Source: Sporomusa ovata DSM 2662 (GTDB taxonomy: Bacteria; Bacillota; Negativicutes; Sporomusales; Sporomusaceae). Taken from it: a DNA stretch of 64,000 bases. The notes under the pieces were generated by a model. It did not search any database, was not told where the DNA came from, and saw only the letters and a list, made by a program, of their open reading frames with translations. Below are positions 8,846-17,131 of the stretch, in pieces. The translations under genes were made by a program, and so were the position numbers. The number at the start of each line of letters is the position of its first letter. Position 1 is the stretch's first letter. Location: assembly GCF_000445445.1 (NCBI RefSeq), contig NZ_ASXP01000004.1, positions 372,001 through 436,000 on the forward strand. Direction: 5' to 3'.

Positions 8846-9184
8846 ATGAACATGACAGTTACAGAACGAGCACAGGAATATATTGCCCAGGAAGGTAACG
8901 TAATTTCGGTAAGGATCGCCAAACGTCTGATACCTGGCTGCACGGCTACGAAAACAGCCGATCTTCCGGCTATACAATTAGGAAAACCTGAGGATTATGA
9001 ACAAGCTGATTATGAAGCCGTAACTATTGATGGTGTCAAAGTCTATGCTCATAGTTCAATTATCAATTATAATGGCCAGGTTCCTTTACGCGTTGATATT
9101 GAAACCACGTTGTTTGGCAAACAGCTGGCCGTGTATGGCATGCCAATTCCTACCCAAAGCTGCGGTGACTGCTCGCTGTGCTAG
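8846..9184 (+). CDS. HesB/IscA-like protein with C-terminal Cys motif (CC/Se motif family candidate)
   Basis: A 112-residue protein. ATG 8846 is chosen because AGGAGGG lies 9 bases upstream; the longer frame from 8801 overlaps dat. The fold pattern (MTVTERAQEYIAQEG, an early RLIPGC cysteine, VDGVKVYAHSS, a terminal beta region) resembles HesB-like domains. The protein ends in SCGDCSLC, a CxxCxxC-type tail. This fits proteins annotated as CC/Se motif (seleno)proteins; here all positions are Cys codons. A metal, Fe-S or redox role is likely but unproven. Family placement is from memory. Confidence 0.6.
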   Translation: MNMTVTERAQEYIAQEGNVISVRIAKRLIPGCTATKTADLPAIQLGKPEDYEQADYEAVTIDGVKVYAHSSIINYNGQVPLRVDIETTLFGKQLAVYGMPIPTQSCGDCSLC

Positions 9185-9189
9185 TGAAT

Positions 9190-9228
9190 AAAAAACTGCT
9201 GGAGGCCAAAGGCTTCCAGCAGTTTTTT
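9190..9228. terminator. bidirectional terminator
   Basis: 18-base arms, 9190-9207 and 9211-9228, with one G-T mismatch and A/T tails on both sides. It is shared by the convergent small Cys-rich genes. Confidence 0.9.
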
Positions 9229-9490
9229 ATTTAATTATGTTACTTGCACAGCTTGAACAACCGCCATCTTGCTCTTGGATTGCTTCTTCCAGCCGGCCAT
9301 TGTTAAACAAAATCATTTCCGATATGGCCATTGGCAAAACCTCGGTTAACAGCACTTCCATAGCGTTGTGTATTGCCTGTTTTTGATCTCTATGGCTTAG
9401 CGCGGTAGTGAGCTTTTCTTCAATTGGCTCACGATAGGTCGTTAGCCAGCGTTGGTAGTGGGCAAGCAATGAAGGTCCGTCGAAATACAT
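9227..9490 (-). CDS. small helical protein with C-terminal GCSSC motif, unknown
   Basis: 87 residues, not recognised. It is mostly alpha-helical and acidic, with a C-terminal GGCSSCASNIIK tail holding a CxxC. On the minus strand AAAGGATGTG precedes the ATG. It converges on the HesB-like gene and shares its terminator; both proteins end in short cysteine motifs. That may be coincidence or may reflect a shared metal or redox role. No membrane segment or signal peptide. Confidence 0.6.
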   Translation of the reverse strand: MYFDGPSLLAHYQRWLTTYREPIEEKLTTALSHRDQKQAIHNAMEVLLTEVLPMAISEMILFNNGRLEEAIQEQDGGCSSCASNIIK

Positions 9491-9546
9491 AAAAACACAT
9501 CCTTTATTTTTTTTATACTACTTTATACTTACATAGTACGTATATA

Positions 9547-10896
9547 TCAAGATTGACGAGTTAGATTGAGAGATAATATTTTAGTCAGGTGTGCCAGCGA
9601 ATAACATTCGAACATGGCACAGAATTTGGCAAACAGTGGTATGGCACTGTTTTGGGGCCAACGTTCTTTGGGTTGGGTATTGAGCCACAAAACACGTTTA
9701 ACCTTTTTGCTGATTAGGGATAATTGACCAGCCGTTTCCAGCGGTGCTAATGTGTTGGCGTCACTGATGATAAAGAGTAGAGTAGACGGAGTAAGCAATT
9801 GCTTATGATCTTCTTCCAGGCTTGATAAGGCAATAAATAAATTAGTACCCTGTCCCATTTGCGAAGAATTTGTGGCTAATTTTTCCGTAACCTGGGCAAA
9901 GTCGGCACCACGGCGGAAATAATCGGTTACTTTCTCCAAATCAGTGGCAAAAATAAAGCTTTCAATATTTTTTACAACACTGGATAGGCCAAACAGCAAC
10001 GGTAGGGTAAACCGGACATATTTTGTCATCGAGGCAGATACATCACAAACAACAATAATATTAGGTTTATGAATTTTTTTTGTTTTATACTTTAAAGAAA
10101 TCATAATACCGCCATAACGCATATTGCGACGGATGCTTTTGCGAATATCAATAAGCTTGCGCCGGCCGGTTATGCGAAAGCGACGGGAGATACGGGTTGT
10201 TAAACGGCTGGCTAATCGCTTAATTAAGGCCGTAACTTGTGGTATTTCATGTTCGGCAATATCTTGCATATTTTTATAGAGAAGCGGGTTGCCGCCAGTT
10301 CCGCCAAGCCCTGCCGCCGAGTCTACGACATGGTCAAGTTCGTCATGTCCCAGCAATTGACGGCGGGCAGCAGCAAGCTGAGCCAAATCTTCCGGTGATA
10401 GCTGGCGCTGCCAAAAGGAAAGTGAACTCCTAAGCAGGTTTTCAACAATTGGTTGAAAGGATTCTTTAACTTTGTTACCTGTGGAGGTTTTTTCTAAAAA
10501 ATCCTGCAGTCGTTGTTTTTCCTGTTCAGGTAAGCGTTTATAGACATCTTTAAGGTTTTCAGGAATTTCCAGCGGGCGTCCCTGGAAAACCAGTTCTTCT
10601 TCGGCCTGTTTGGTTTGTTCCAGGTCAAGCTGCTGTTTGGAATCCCAGGCAGTTTGCTGCTCTTTTTTTGCTTCGGGCGGCACAAAGAACAGGTTAAAGG
10701 CCTGATTAAAGGCGGCTTGATCTTCGGCATGTTTTATAAGGGTGCTTTTTAATGCTGCGCGGAATTCAGCCTGATCAAAATTATCAATGACAGTTAAGCT
10801 ATCGACAGCATCAATGGTTTCAGCCGTGCTAATCCGTACTCCAAGCTGGCGCAAGATCTGGATAAACCCGACAATATTATCAGCAAGCGAGTTCAA
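9547..10896 (-). CDS. VWA domain-containing protein (CoxE-like)
   Basis: A 449-residue protein whose C-terminal ~200 residues form a von Willebrand factor A domain of the CoxE type. The MIDAS motif CDVSASM is near residue 290 and FIFATDLEKV follows. The N-terminal half is helical and charged, with a family-typical region (YGGIMISLKYK) just before the VWA domain. It lies 5 bases after the MoxR ATPase gene. MoxR AAA+ ATPases and VWA proteins work together as chaperones that activate or insert metal cofactors into enzymes. No client enzyme is adjacent, so the target is unknown. Confidence 0.85.
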   Translation of the reverse strand: MNSLADNIVGFIQILRQLGVRISTAETIDAVDSLTVIDNFDQAEFRAALKSTLIKHAEDQAAFNQAFNLFFVPPEAKKEQQTAWDSKQQLDLEQTKQAEEELVFQGRPLEIPENLKDVYKRLPEQEKQRLQDFLEKTSTGNKVKESFQPIVENLLRSSLSFWQRQLSPEDLAQLAAARRQLLGHDELDHVVDSAAGLGGTGGNPLLYKNMQDIAEHEIPQVTALIKRLASRLTTRISRRFRITGRRKLIDIRKSIRRNMRYGGIMISLKYKTKKIHKPNIIVVCDVSASMTKYVRFTLPLLFGLSSVVKNIESFIFATDLEKVTDYFRRGADFAQVTEKLATNSSQMGQGTNLFIALSSLEEDHKQLLTPSTLLFIISDANTLAPLETAGQLSLISKKVKRVLWLNTQPKERWPQNSAIPLFAKFCAMFECYSLAHLTKILSLNLTRQS

Positions 10897-10901
10897 GATA
10901 A

Positions 10902-11855
10902 TCAGCCCTTACAGCTTGCTCTGCCATGGCATTCACAAGCTTGCGTTTTGGTGGCAGTTGCTTGTTTGACTGCTGCACATAACCCGTCTACGCCCAAATC
11001 TTTTTGAAATGCCAGCAAATCATCACGGTTTTTTAATAGTAAGCCCATCGTTTGTTTTACTAATGTGGAATCCAGGTAATCAGCATGCATAGCAATCAAG
11101 GATCTTGTCCAATCCAGTGTCTCAGCAATCGATGGCTGTTTATTGAGTGTCAGACTATGCCGCAGGTGGTTGACAGCAGTGGCAATCTGTAAGGCTAGTT
11201 TTTCTGTAGCTTCTGGAATTTTAGTGCGAATAATATTGATTTCTTTTTCAATAGAGGGGTAATCAATATATAGATATACACAACGGCGGCGTAAACCTTC
11301 CGAAAGCTCACGGTCATGGTTACTTGTCAATATCACGATCGGAATATGCTTGGCTTTGAGAGTGCCAAGCTCGGGAATGGAGATTTGGAAATCAGAAAGG
11401 ATTTCAAATAAAAAAGCTTCAAACTCCTCATCTGTTTTATCAATTTCATCAATAAGTAATACCGCACGTTTTTTGGCACGAATAGCCTTGAGCAGCGGTC
11501 GTTCCAATAAGTATTCCGGGGAAAAGATATCCTGTTCGGAAATATCTTGGGAAGCATTATCCCGGATCATTTGGATTTTAATTAATTGACGTTGATAATT
11601 CCATTCATATAAGGCTTTGTTTTCATCCAAGCCTTCATAGCATTGCAGCCGGATAAGCTCAGTATTAAATACGCTGCTTAGAACTTTGGCAATTTCAGTT
11701 TTACCAACACCGGGCGCACCTTCAATTAATAGTGGTTTTTCTAATTTTAAGGCTAGATAAACCGTAGTTATTAGTTCCTTATCACTAATATATCCTTGGG
11801 CCTCAAAAGCAGCTTTTAATTCTGTTGCGGTGAGCGTGTTCAATTGATTGTCCAT
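10902..11855 (-). CDS. MoxR-type AAA+ ATPase
   Basis: 317 residues. Walker A GAPGVGKT at residues 46-53, Walker B VLLIDEIDKTDEEFEAFLFE near 130, sensor 1 ILTSNHDRELSEGLRRRC, all typical of MoxR/CoxD ATPases. Minus-strand AGGAGAACAAAAG precedes the ATG. It is first in a two-gene operon with the CoxE-like VWA protein. Its C-terminus ends with CECHGRASC, a small cysteine cluster that is not part of the usual core. Expected to be cytoplasmic and to remodel a metalloenzyme partner. Confidence 0.9.
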   Translation of the reverse strand: MDNQLNTLTATELKAAFEAQGYISDKELITTVYLALKLEKPLLIEGAPGVGKTEIAKVLSSVFNTELIRLQCYEGLDENKALYEWNYQRQLIKIQMIRDNASQDISEQDIFSPEYLLERPLLKAIRAKKRAVLLIDEIDKTDEEFEAFLFEILSDFQISIPELGTLKAKHIPIVILTSNHDRELSEGLRRRCVYLYIDYPSIEKEINIIRTKIPEATEKLALQIATAVNHLRHSLTLNKQPSIAETLDWTRSLIAMHADYLDSTLVKQTMGLLLKNRDDLLAFQKDLGVDGLCAAVKQATATKTQACECHGRASCKG

Positions 11856-11935
11856 CTTTTGTTCTCCTATCTACATAATAGCTGTTGCTTTAATTTTACA
11901 GCATATTGATAATAATTGACAAGAGAAAACAGTTC

Positions 11936-12001
11936 TGTATCGCTACACTTGAATCATTTAAGAACAATTGTATCGCTACACTTAAATTATTTAAGAACAA
12001 T
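11936..12001. repeat. two tandem 33-bp repeats upstream of the SDR gene (candidate enhancer sites)
   Basis: 11936-11968 and 11969-12001 match at 31 of 33 positions. Each contains the dyad TGTATCGCTACA (TGTA-N4-TACA) followed by an AT-rich stretch ending TTTAAGAACAAT. The 33-bp period is about three helical turns. The two dyads lie about 155 and 120 bases upstream of the -24 box at 12095, a usual distance for activators of sigma-54 promoters. Confidence 0.7.
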
Positions 12002-12094
12002 TTCCTACTTAGGATACGATTTCAACGGAGAAAATTATACCAATTTAGCTGGAAAAAAGATGAATATCAAAAATTCTATAAATATATATACGTT

Positions 12095-12112
12095 TTGGCA
12101 TAAAATATGCAA
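12095..12112 (+). promoter_or_regulatory. sigma-54 (RpoN/SigL) type promoter
   Basis: TTGGCATAAAATATGCAA keeps the invariant GG (12097-12098) and GC (12109-12110) separated by exactly 10 bases, as in TGGCAC-N5-TTGC. Transcription would begin near 12122, giving a leader of about 70 bases before the SDR gene. Confidence 0.65.
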
Positions 12113-12191
12113 TTATAAATTTTATGAAATTTACTTTATCGTAATGTAGTTAAAGTAAAAATCGAAAATAAACAAGGGGGAGGATCTAATT

Positions 12192-12959
12192 TTGACTAGA
12201 ACAGCGATTGTAACAGGTTCAGGCCGGGGTATTGGCAGAGGAATCGCACTAAGATTGGCTAAGGATGGTTTGGATGTAGTAGTTTGTGACATTAATGCCG
12301 AAAACGCTAAAAAGGTATCCATGGAAATTGAAGCTCTCGGACGTAAATCATTAGCTATTGTAGGTGATGTATCCAAAGAAAAAGATGTTTATGCCATGGT
12401 TGACCAAGTGGTCGAAAAGTTCGGCAAATTAGATGTAATGGTTGCTAATGCCGGTATATGTCATATCAAGTGGGCTACCGAATTGACTACCGCCGAGTGG
12501 GACCAAGCTTTTGCGGTAAACTGCCGGGGAGCGTTTTTATGTGATACGGCCGCCGCTAAGCAGATGATTAAGCAAAAAGGCGGAAAAATTATCAATTGTT
12601 CGAGTATCGCCGGTCACGACGGCTTTAGCCTATTGTCCGCCTACAGCGCAACAAAGTTTGCTATACGGGGTTTCACCCAAGCTCTGGCCAAAGAATTAGG
12701 ACGATATGGAATTACTGTAAACGCATATTGCCCTGGCATTGTAGGAACAGATATGTGGGATCTCATTGATGAGAAGATGGGCCCTTATTTGAACCTTGGC
12801 AAAGGGGAAGTACTGAAAGAATACACCAAACTTATTACTATGGGACGAGTTGAGACTCCAGATGATGTTGCTGGTTTTGTATCCTACCTAGCTTCAGCTG
12901 ATTCTAATTATATGACAGGTCAAACCATTATGATTGACGGTGGAATAGTGATGAATTAA
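12192..12959 (+). CDS. short-chain dehydrogenase/reductase, acetoin/2,3-butanediol dehydrogenase-like
   Basis: 255 residues, NAD(P)-dependent classical SDR. The cofactor motif TGSGRGIGRG is at residues 8-17, NAG near 90, a catalytic Ser in INCSSIAG, and YSATK as the active Tyr/Lys. The C-terminal part (AYCPGIVGTDMWDLID, YMTGQTIMIDGG) is very like meso-2,3-butanediol dehydrogenase / diacetyl reductase BudC; sugar-alcohol dehydrogenase is the main alternative. The start is TTG with GGGGGAGGA upstream. Regulation appears to be by sigma-54 and an enhancer-binding activator, so expression is probably substrate-induced. Confidence 0.8.
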   Translation: MTRTAIVTGSGRGIGRGIALRLAKDGLDVVVCDINAENAKKVSMEIEALGRKSLAIVGDVSKEKDVYAMVDQVVEKFGKLDVMVANAGICHIKWATELTTAEWDQAFAVNCRGAFLCDTAAAKQMIKQKGGKIINCSSIAGHDGFSLLSAYSATKFAIRGFTQALAKELGRYGITVNAYCPGIVGTDMWDLIDEKMGPYLNLGKGEVLKEYTKLITMGRVETPDDVAGFVSYLASADSNYMTGQTIMIDGGIVMN

Positions 12960-13019
12960 AGAGGAAAACAAGCTATATTTGTATATCGGGAGCTGTTTTC
13001 ATCAAAAATCCTATACCAA

Positions 13020-13064
13020 GTAACCAGCCTCTGCCCATCCAGGGTAGAGGCTGGTTACTTTTTT
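13020..13064 (+). terminator. intrinsic terminator after the SDR gene
   Basis: Arms 13020-13032 (GTAACCAGCCTCT) and 13046-13058 are perfectly complementary and followed by TTTTTT. Confidence 0.9.
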
Positions 13065-13093
13065 GAAATGTCGTAGAAATTAAAATGTAGAGG

Positions 13094-13450
13094 TTATAAA
13101 GTTAGGCCAATAAAGGAACCACTTTTGAATGGAGTATTTTCAACTAACTGGCTTGGTAAGATATCAAAGTGTTTAAAAAACTTCTTTGCGCCGATATAGG
13201 CGCCTTTAGCCGCATATCTTACAGGAAAAGCATTAGGTTTCAACTCTTCTGTCGGCAAAATGCCAAGTGCCCGGTTTTCAGGATCATATCCAAGCATGCA
13301 GAAGTTGCTGTTTTCTAACAACTGGGTGGCGTTTTTGTTAAAGACAATGCGACCATTGGGACGCACTTCCACTGCCGGTTGATCATTTTTTGGCAGGCGG
13401 GTGCGATGTGGCTCAAACAAAGTAAAGGAAAAATCTCTTTCTTCACTCAT
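13094..13450 (-). CDS. conserved-looking hypothetical protein
   Basis: 118 residues, not recognised. The ATG at 13450 is preferred over an in-frame GTG at 13459 because AAGGAG is 8 bases from the ATG and abuts the GTG. The sequence (RLPKNDQPAVEVRPNGRIVF, LGYDPENRALGILP) reads as a soluble alpha/beta protein without cysteine clusters or membrane segments. It stands alone, with its own upstream AT-rich region. Confidence 0.6.
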   Translation of the reverse strand: MSEERDFSFTLFEPHRTRLPKNDQPAVEVRPNGRIVFNKNATQLLENSNFCMLGYDPENRALGILPTEELKPNAFPVRYAAKGAYIGAKKFFKHFDILPSQLVENTPFKSGSFIGLTL

Positions 13451-13660
13451 GGTATTCACTCCTTGGAAAGTTAGTCTGCAATAAAAAGTATGCTCAAATT
13501 ATCAAAACTATAAACATTATTTTTAAAAAAACATATTATTTTTGTTAATTTTTATAGTTAATCAGCAGAAGGCAGGAATTTTATAAACTTGGGCATAATT
13601 TATGTTAGTAAGTCTTAGTTGATAGTTATAGACTATCGCAGAAAGTAGAGGGAGATGACT

Positions 13661-13966
13661 ATGAATCAAACATGGTTTAAAATACTGGCAGCGATGATTA
13701 TAGGCAGTATGCTTAAGTATCTTGTTTTTAGCGCCTTAGCCTGGGTGTTTATTGATTTAGCCGTACTGGGAGTAGCTTATTTATTATTACGGCGCGATCC
13801 TTTTACAAATATGAGGCATTCGATGCTGTTTATTGGCGGGCTAACAGTTGTCAATGTACTGGTTGACTTGGGAATAATTGGTGGAATGATTGGCAATCTT
13901 GTTCTCTTGGCTCTTTTAGCCTATATGATGTTTGGCCGCGACTACACTCGCCGTCGGCGCAGATAA
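13661..13966 (+). CDS. small integral membrane protein
   Basis: 101 residues with three or four hydrophobic helices and an arginine-rich C-terminus (RDYTRRRRR). ATG 13661 is chosen over 13655 because GGGAG is 6 bases from the former and touches the latter. Unknown function. It sits 11 bases before an ECF S-component-like gene, so the two are probably one transcript and could form a membrane complex. That is inference. Confidence 0.65.
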   Translation: MNQTWFKILAAMIIGSMLKYLVFSALAWVFIDLAVLGVAYLLLRRDPFTNMRHSMLFIGGLTVVNVLVDLGIIGGMIGNLVLLALLAYMMFGRDYTRRRRR

Positions 13967-13977
13967 CAGGAGTAATT

Positions 13978-14478
13978 ATGTCAGACAATCGGATTATTAC
14001 GAGAACAGCGATATTGTTGGCACTTACCTTGCTCTTTCAGTCACTGCGGTTTTTAATTCCCCTGCCGCCTTTTCTATCTACTTTTATTATTGGAAGTTTG
14101 GTCAACTCTTCATTACTTATTGCTGCCGAAAAGGCAGGTTTATGGCCGGCGCTTGTTATTGCGGCAGTTACACCGTTGGTAGCCTATTTTCAAATGCTGC
14201 TGCCATTACCGGTGTTTATTCTTCCTGTTGCGTTAGGAAATGCGGTTTATATTTGCCTGTTTTTGTTTTCCTGTAAATGGGGGCACATTCCAGGCACTGT
14301 TTTAGCAACAGTAGGCAAAACTGGATTTTTATACCTGGCATTTACTTGGTTGCTAACCTTTATAGCCATTCCTTCCCAATTGGCTGCCGGGATAATGCTT
14401 GCAATGAGTTGGCCGCAATTAGTTACTGGTTCCCTGGGGGGCTTGCTGGCTTCGCTGGTAGTTAAACGTATTCGGTAG
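13978..14478 (+). CDS. ECF transporter S component-like membrane protein
   Basis: 166 residues, five or six membrane helices. The early TAILLALTLLFQSLRF and the central LPLPVFILPVALGNAVY fit substrate-binding (S) subunits of energy-coupling factor transporters, which bind a vitamin or metal and borrow a shared EcfAAT module. The ligand cannot be read from the sequence and no riboswitch is seen upstream. No ecfAT genes are nearby. The alternative is an unrelated small membrane protein. Confidence 0.6.
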   Translation: MSDNRIITRTAILLALTLLFQSLRFLIPLPPFLSTFIIGSLVNSSLLIAAEKAGLWPALVIAAVTPLVAYFQMLLPLPVFILPVALGNAVYICLFLFSCKWGHIPGTVLATVGKTGFLYLAFTWLLTFIAIPSQLAAGIMLAMSWPQLVTGSLGGLLASLVVKRIR

Positions 14479-14507
14479 CACTCCATCACCGGAGTGTTCT
14501 TTTTTTC
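14479..14507 (+). terminator. intrinsic terminator
   Basis: CACTCC (14479-14484), a 6-base loop, GGAGTG (14491-14496), then a T-rich run. Confidence 0.75.
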
Positions 14508-14628
14508 CCTAGTTGGTGGAAAGGTTGACTTTCCCTGGATAGAACGCTGGCAGAATTGTTTTGTGTTAAAGCAGGAATTTGAGGATAATATAGCAAAGTA
14601 ATAAAACACTAACTAAATGGAGGATATT

Positions 14629-15081
14629 ATGAGCGAACAAAATCAGGTACAGTTAACTGCTAGGGATTTGACAGGACAACACTTTAAAGAAGGCTTTAAT
14701 TGTGCCGAATCAGTTGTTAGGGCCTTCCGGGACTTTTATAAATTAGATATTTCTGATGAAGCACTAAAGATGGCATCAGGATTTGGCGGTGGGTTGGGAC
14801 ATGCCGGTTGTATGTGTGGCGCGCTTTCTGGTGCTACGATGGTACTGGGAATGCTACAAGGCCGGTCCAATAAAGAGCAAAGCCGGGGACCTATTTATGG
14901 CAGCGCGCAAGAGTTCCATGATATTTTTTCCGGGCAATTTGGTGCTACCTGTTGCCGGGTGCTTAACCCTCATGAATTTGGCAGCAAGGAGCAACGGCAT
15001 ACTTGTTTCAAGTTAACGACGACTACTGCCGGGATATTGCTGAAATATCTCCAGGATAAACAATTGGTACCAGCAAAATAA
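14629..15081 (+). CDS. C_GCAxxG_C_C family redox protein
   Basis: 150 residues. The family pattern is clear: FNCAESV near residue 27, GFGGGLGHAGCMCGALSGA near 50-68, then CCRVLNP and a later HTCFKLT. These conserved cysteines are thought to bind a metal or act as a redox disulfide; the family is common in anaerobes. ATG 14629 is preferred over 14617 because GGAGG lies 5 bases before it. It ends 2 bases from the convergent YgjP-like gene. Confidence 0.85.
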   Translation: MSEQNQVQLTARDLTGQHFKEGFNCAESVVRAFRDFYKLDISDEALKMASGFGGGLGHAGCMCGALSGATMVLGMLQGRSNKEQSRGPIYGSAQEFHDIFSGQFGATCCRVLNPHEFGSKEQRHTCFKLTTTTAGILLKYLQDKQLVPAK

Positions 15082-15082
15082 G

Positions 15083-15814
15083 CTAAAATAGCCGGGATAA
15101 CAGCTTGCCATTATCGGTTAGCCATTTGCGGCATTCCCGGTAATTGGGCGAAAACCGGCCGACTTGTTCCCAAAACTTAGCAGAATGATTAGGAACAAGC
15201 ATATGGCACAATTCATGAATTACCAGATAATCAGTTACCCAAAGGGGAGCCATGATAACCCGCCAGTTATAATTAATATTGCCAAGGCTTGAGCAACTGC
15301 CCCAACGGGTTTTTTGGTCTCTAATAGTTATCTTAGCAGGGCGAACACCAATAACCGCGGCCCACTGCTTGGTTTTATCAAGAAATAAGTTACCAGCCTG
15401 GTCAACAAGCCAGGCTTTTACTATTTGTTCTACAATAGATGCAACCTGTTGATGGTCAGCATGGTTCTGTGGCAACTGTAACTGTAGTTCGCTGGGAAGT
15501 AAGACTAATTCTACTTTGGTGCTGCCAGGCAGGATTGTCAAAGTATGGGGTTCCCCCTTATACAGTAGCTGCGAGCCAGATTTCAATTGCTGATTAACAG
15601 GATTTTCAGCCAGTGAAGCCAGTTTGTCTAATCGTTTGCTAAGCCATTTGCTTTTAACAGTAAAAATATGTTCAACCTCAGACTGAGTCAATTTACCAGG
15701 GGTGACAATTTCAACAGCAGCAGAGGGGAGTATCCGTAACTGAATGGACTTTCGGCGCTTATCCATTCGGATGGTATAGGTAATGTTTTGTCCATTGATA
15801 TTCATTATTGACAT
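15083..15814 (-). CDS. YgjP-like M48 family metal-dependent hydrolase
   Basis: 243 residues. The C-terminal half carries WGSCSSLGNINYNWR, the zinc motif HELCH and a downstream HSAKFWEQV, as in YgjP/DUF45 (SprT-like) proteins. The N-terminal half has the usual IRMDKRRKSIQLRI beta region. ATG 15814 is chosen over a TTG at 15823 by distance to GGAAGG. Family members are assumed metalloproteases; the biological role is poorly known. Monocistronic, with no shared operon. Confidence 0.88.
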   Translation of the reverse strand: MSIMNINGQNITYTIRMDKRRKSIQLRILPSAAVEIVTPGKLTQSEVEHIFTVKSKWLSKRLDKLASLAENPVNQQLKSGSQLLYKGEPHTLTILPGSTKVELVLLPSELQLQLPQNHADHQQVASIVEQIVKAWLVDQAGNLFLDKTKQWAAVIGVRPAKITIRDQKTRWGSCSSLGNINYNWRVIMAPLWVTDYLVIHELCHMLVPNHSAKFWEQVGRFSPNYRECRKWLTDNGKLLSRLF

Positions 15815-15945
15815 AAAGTTCAATCCTTCCTGGTTATCGCGAAGGGGTACTTTTACCCTGTGATTGTGGTGTAATCAAGATATATATTTGTCAGCAAACG
15901 ATATTCTCCTTTAAACATAAAATAAAAAAATCCCTATAAACGTAC

Positions 15946-15974
15946 TTGACAATAATACGCCCAAATGATATCAT
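15946..15974 (+). promoter_or_regulatory. sigma-A promoter for tRNA-Leu(CAA)
   Basis: TTGACA at 15946-15951, a 17-base spacer, and TATCAT at 15969-15974, about 70 bases before the tRNA. Confidence 0.75.
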
Positions 15975-16043
15975 AACAAATGTCCGATGCAGGACATAAA
16001 CAAAATAACTGCTCAGGTGGGATATTTCCTGCCAAAAATTTAT

Positions 16044-16129
16044 GCGGGTGTGGCGGAATGGCAGACGCGGCAGACTCAAAATCTGCTCTGGGTAACTAGG
16101 TGGGGGTTCAAGTCCCTTCACCCGCACCA
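16044..16129 (+). tRNA. tRNA-Leu (anticodon CAA)
   Basis: 86 bases including an encoded CCA. The acceptor stem is GCGGGTG/CACCCGC. A class II long variable arm is present. The anticodon stem GCAGA/TCTGC encloses CTCAAAA, so the anticodon is CAA (reads UUG). The T-loop GGTTCAAGTCC is canonical. Confidence 0.97.
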
Positions 16130-16131
16130 TT

Positions 16132-16166
16132 AAAAAAGTTCTAAGTTTACTTAGAACTTTTTTTGT
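16132..16166 (+). terminator. intrinsic terminator after tRNA-Leu(CAA)
   Basis: AAAAAAGTTCTAAG (16132-16145) pairs with the arm starting at 16150, followed by a T run. Confidence 0.85.
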
Positions 16167-16345
16167 ATTTGCTCTCAATATCATTTTTGTTACTCTTTGG
16201 TCAACGATATTTCCAGTAATTTAGTTAAAATGAGAAGTAAATAAAAATTTTTGTAATTTTTTTACATTAATTCATAAAAATAGCAGGAAAACTGCATTGT
16301 GATCGCGAATAGTATCGCAACAACAAAATTGTAGAGGTGGTTTTT

Positions 16346-16936
16346 ATGTCAGAATTGTTGAGTATCAAAGAGATATCGCAGGAACTAGGCATTCCTCAAA
16401 GTACTTTGCGATATTACCGTGACTTATTCATGGATTATTTGCCAGCTGCCGGTGAGGGGAAAAAGAAACGGTTTTATCCTGAGGCGGTTGTCGTGTTTCA
16501 GACTATTGCCAAAGGTATGCATAAAAACAAAAATGCTGATGATATTGCCAGTGATCTCAATCAGCGTTTTACCCGCTTTATTGACGTTAATGAAGCCGAT
16601 GAAAAAACGCAGGAAAGCAGCGCAACATATTCGCAAAATGATGAAATCCATCAATCGCAAGCCCTGACGTCACTAACGCAGCTTGACGGTTCGGCGATAA
16701 TGGCTGTGATTGCTTCGCAAAATCAAGCTTTACAGCAAATAGCTGCTACAGTTAGTATTGTAAATGAACAGCAGGAAGAATTGCACAATTTAAAGCAAGA
16801 GGTAACCAATTTGGAGGAACGGCTGGAAAGAGAGCTGACTAATCATTTCCAGTTGGTAGATACCCAGTTGCGCCAGGCTATAGAGCAAAGGGAAACCAGA
16901 AAGCTCAAGTCGTTCTGGCAGCGGTTATTTGCGTAA
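16346..16936 (+). CDS. MerR-type helix-turn-helix protein with C-terminal coiled coil
   Basis: 196 residues. Residues 1-70 form a MerR-like winged HTH (SIKEISQELGIPQSTLRYYR, then FYPEAVVVFQTI). A polar linker rich in Gln and Ser follows, then a coiled coil (residues ~130-185, LHNLKQEVTNLEERLEREL) and a basic tail LKSFWQRLFA. There is no ligand pocket or cysteine metal site. The layout resembles MerR/RacA-like DNA-binding coiled-coil proteins more than a classic sensor. ATG 16346 is chosen by the AGAGGTGG site. Targets unknown. Confidence 0.75.
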   Translation: MSELLSIKEISQELGIPQSTLRYYRDLFMDYLPAAGEGKKKRFYPEAVVVFQTIAKGMHKNKNADDIASDLNQRFTRFIDVNEADEKTQESSATYSQNDEIHQSQALTSLTQLDGSAIMAVIASQNQALQQIAATVSIVNEQQEELHNLKQEVTNLEERLERELTNHFQLVDTQLRQAIEQRETRKLKSFWQRLFA

Positions 16937-16957
16937 ATTTAAGATGCTAAACAATTG

Positions 16958-17003
16958 AAAAGGCAGCGGCAATAGGTGTAACGACCTAGGCTGCTGCCTT
17001 TAT
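16958..17003 (+). terminator. terminator-like hairpin after the MerR-like gene
   Basis: AAAGGCAGC (16958-16966 approx.) pairs with GCTGCCTTT (16993-17001); an inner AGG/CCT helix extends it. The T tail is short. Confidence 0.6.
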
Positions 17004-17131
17004 ATGTATCTGGCTAATGCATGGTAAAAAATGTAAAAAGAATATATTGAATTACAAATAATGGAAATCGATGAAGTTTAGTAACTAATTGTGCTGCGAA
17101 TATAGTGGATAGTAATCCGGAAAGGCGGCAA

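Noticed and set aside
11904..12150. Two overlapping 65-77 codon ORFs upstream of the SDR gene
   Set aside because: They only translate the tandem 33-bp repeats and the sigma-54 promoter region.
15891..16184. 97-codon minus-strand ORF
   Set aside because: It reads straight through the tRNA-Leu(CAA) gene and its promoter.
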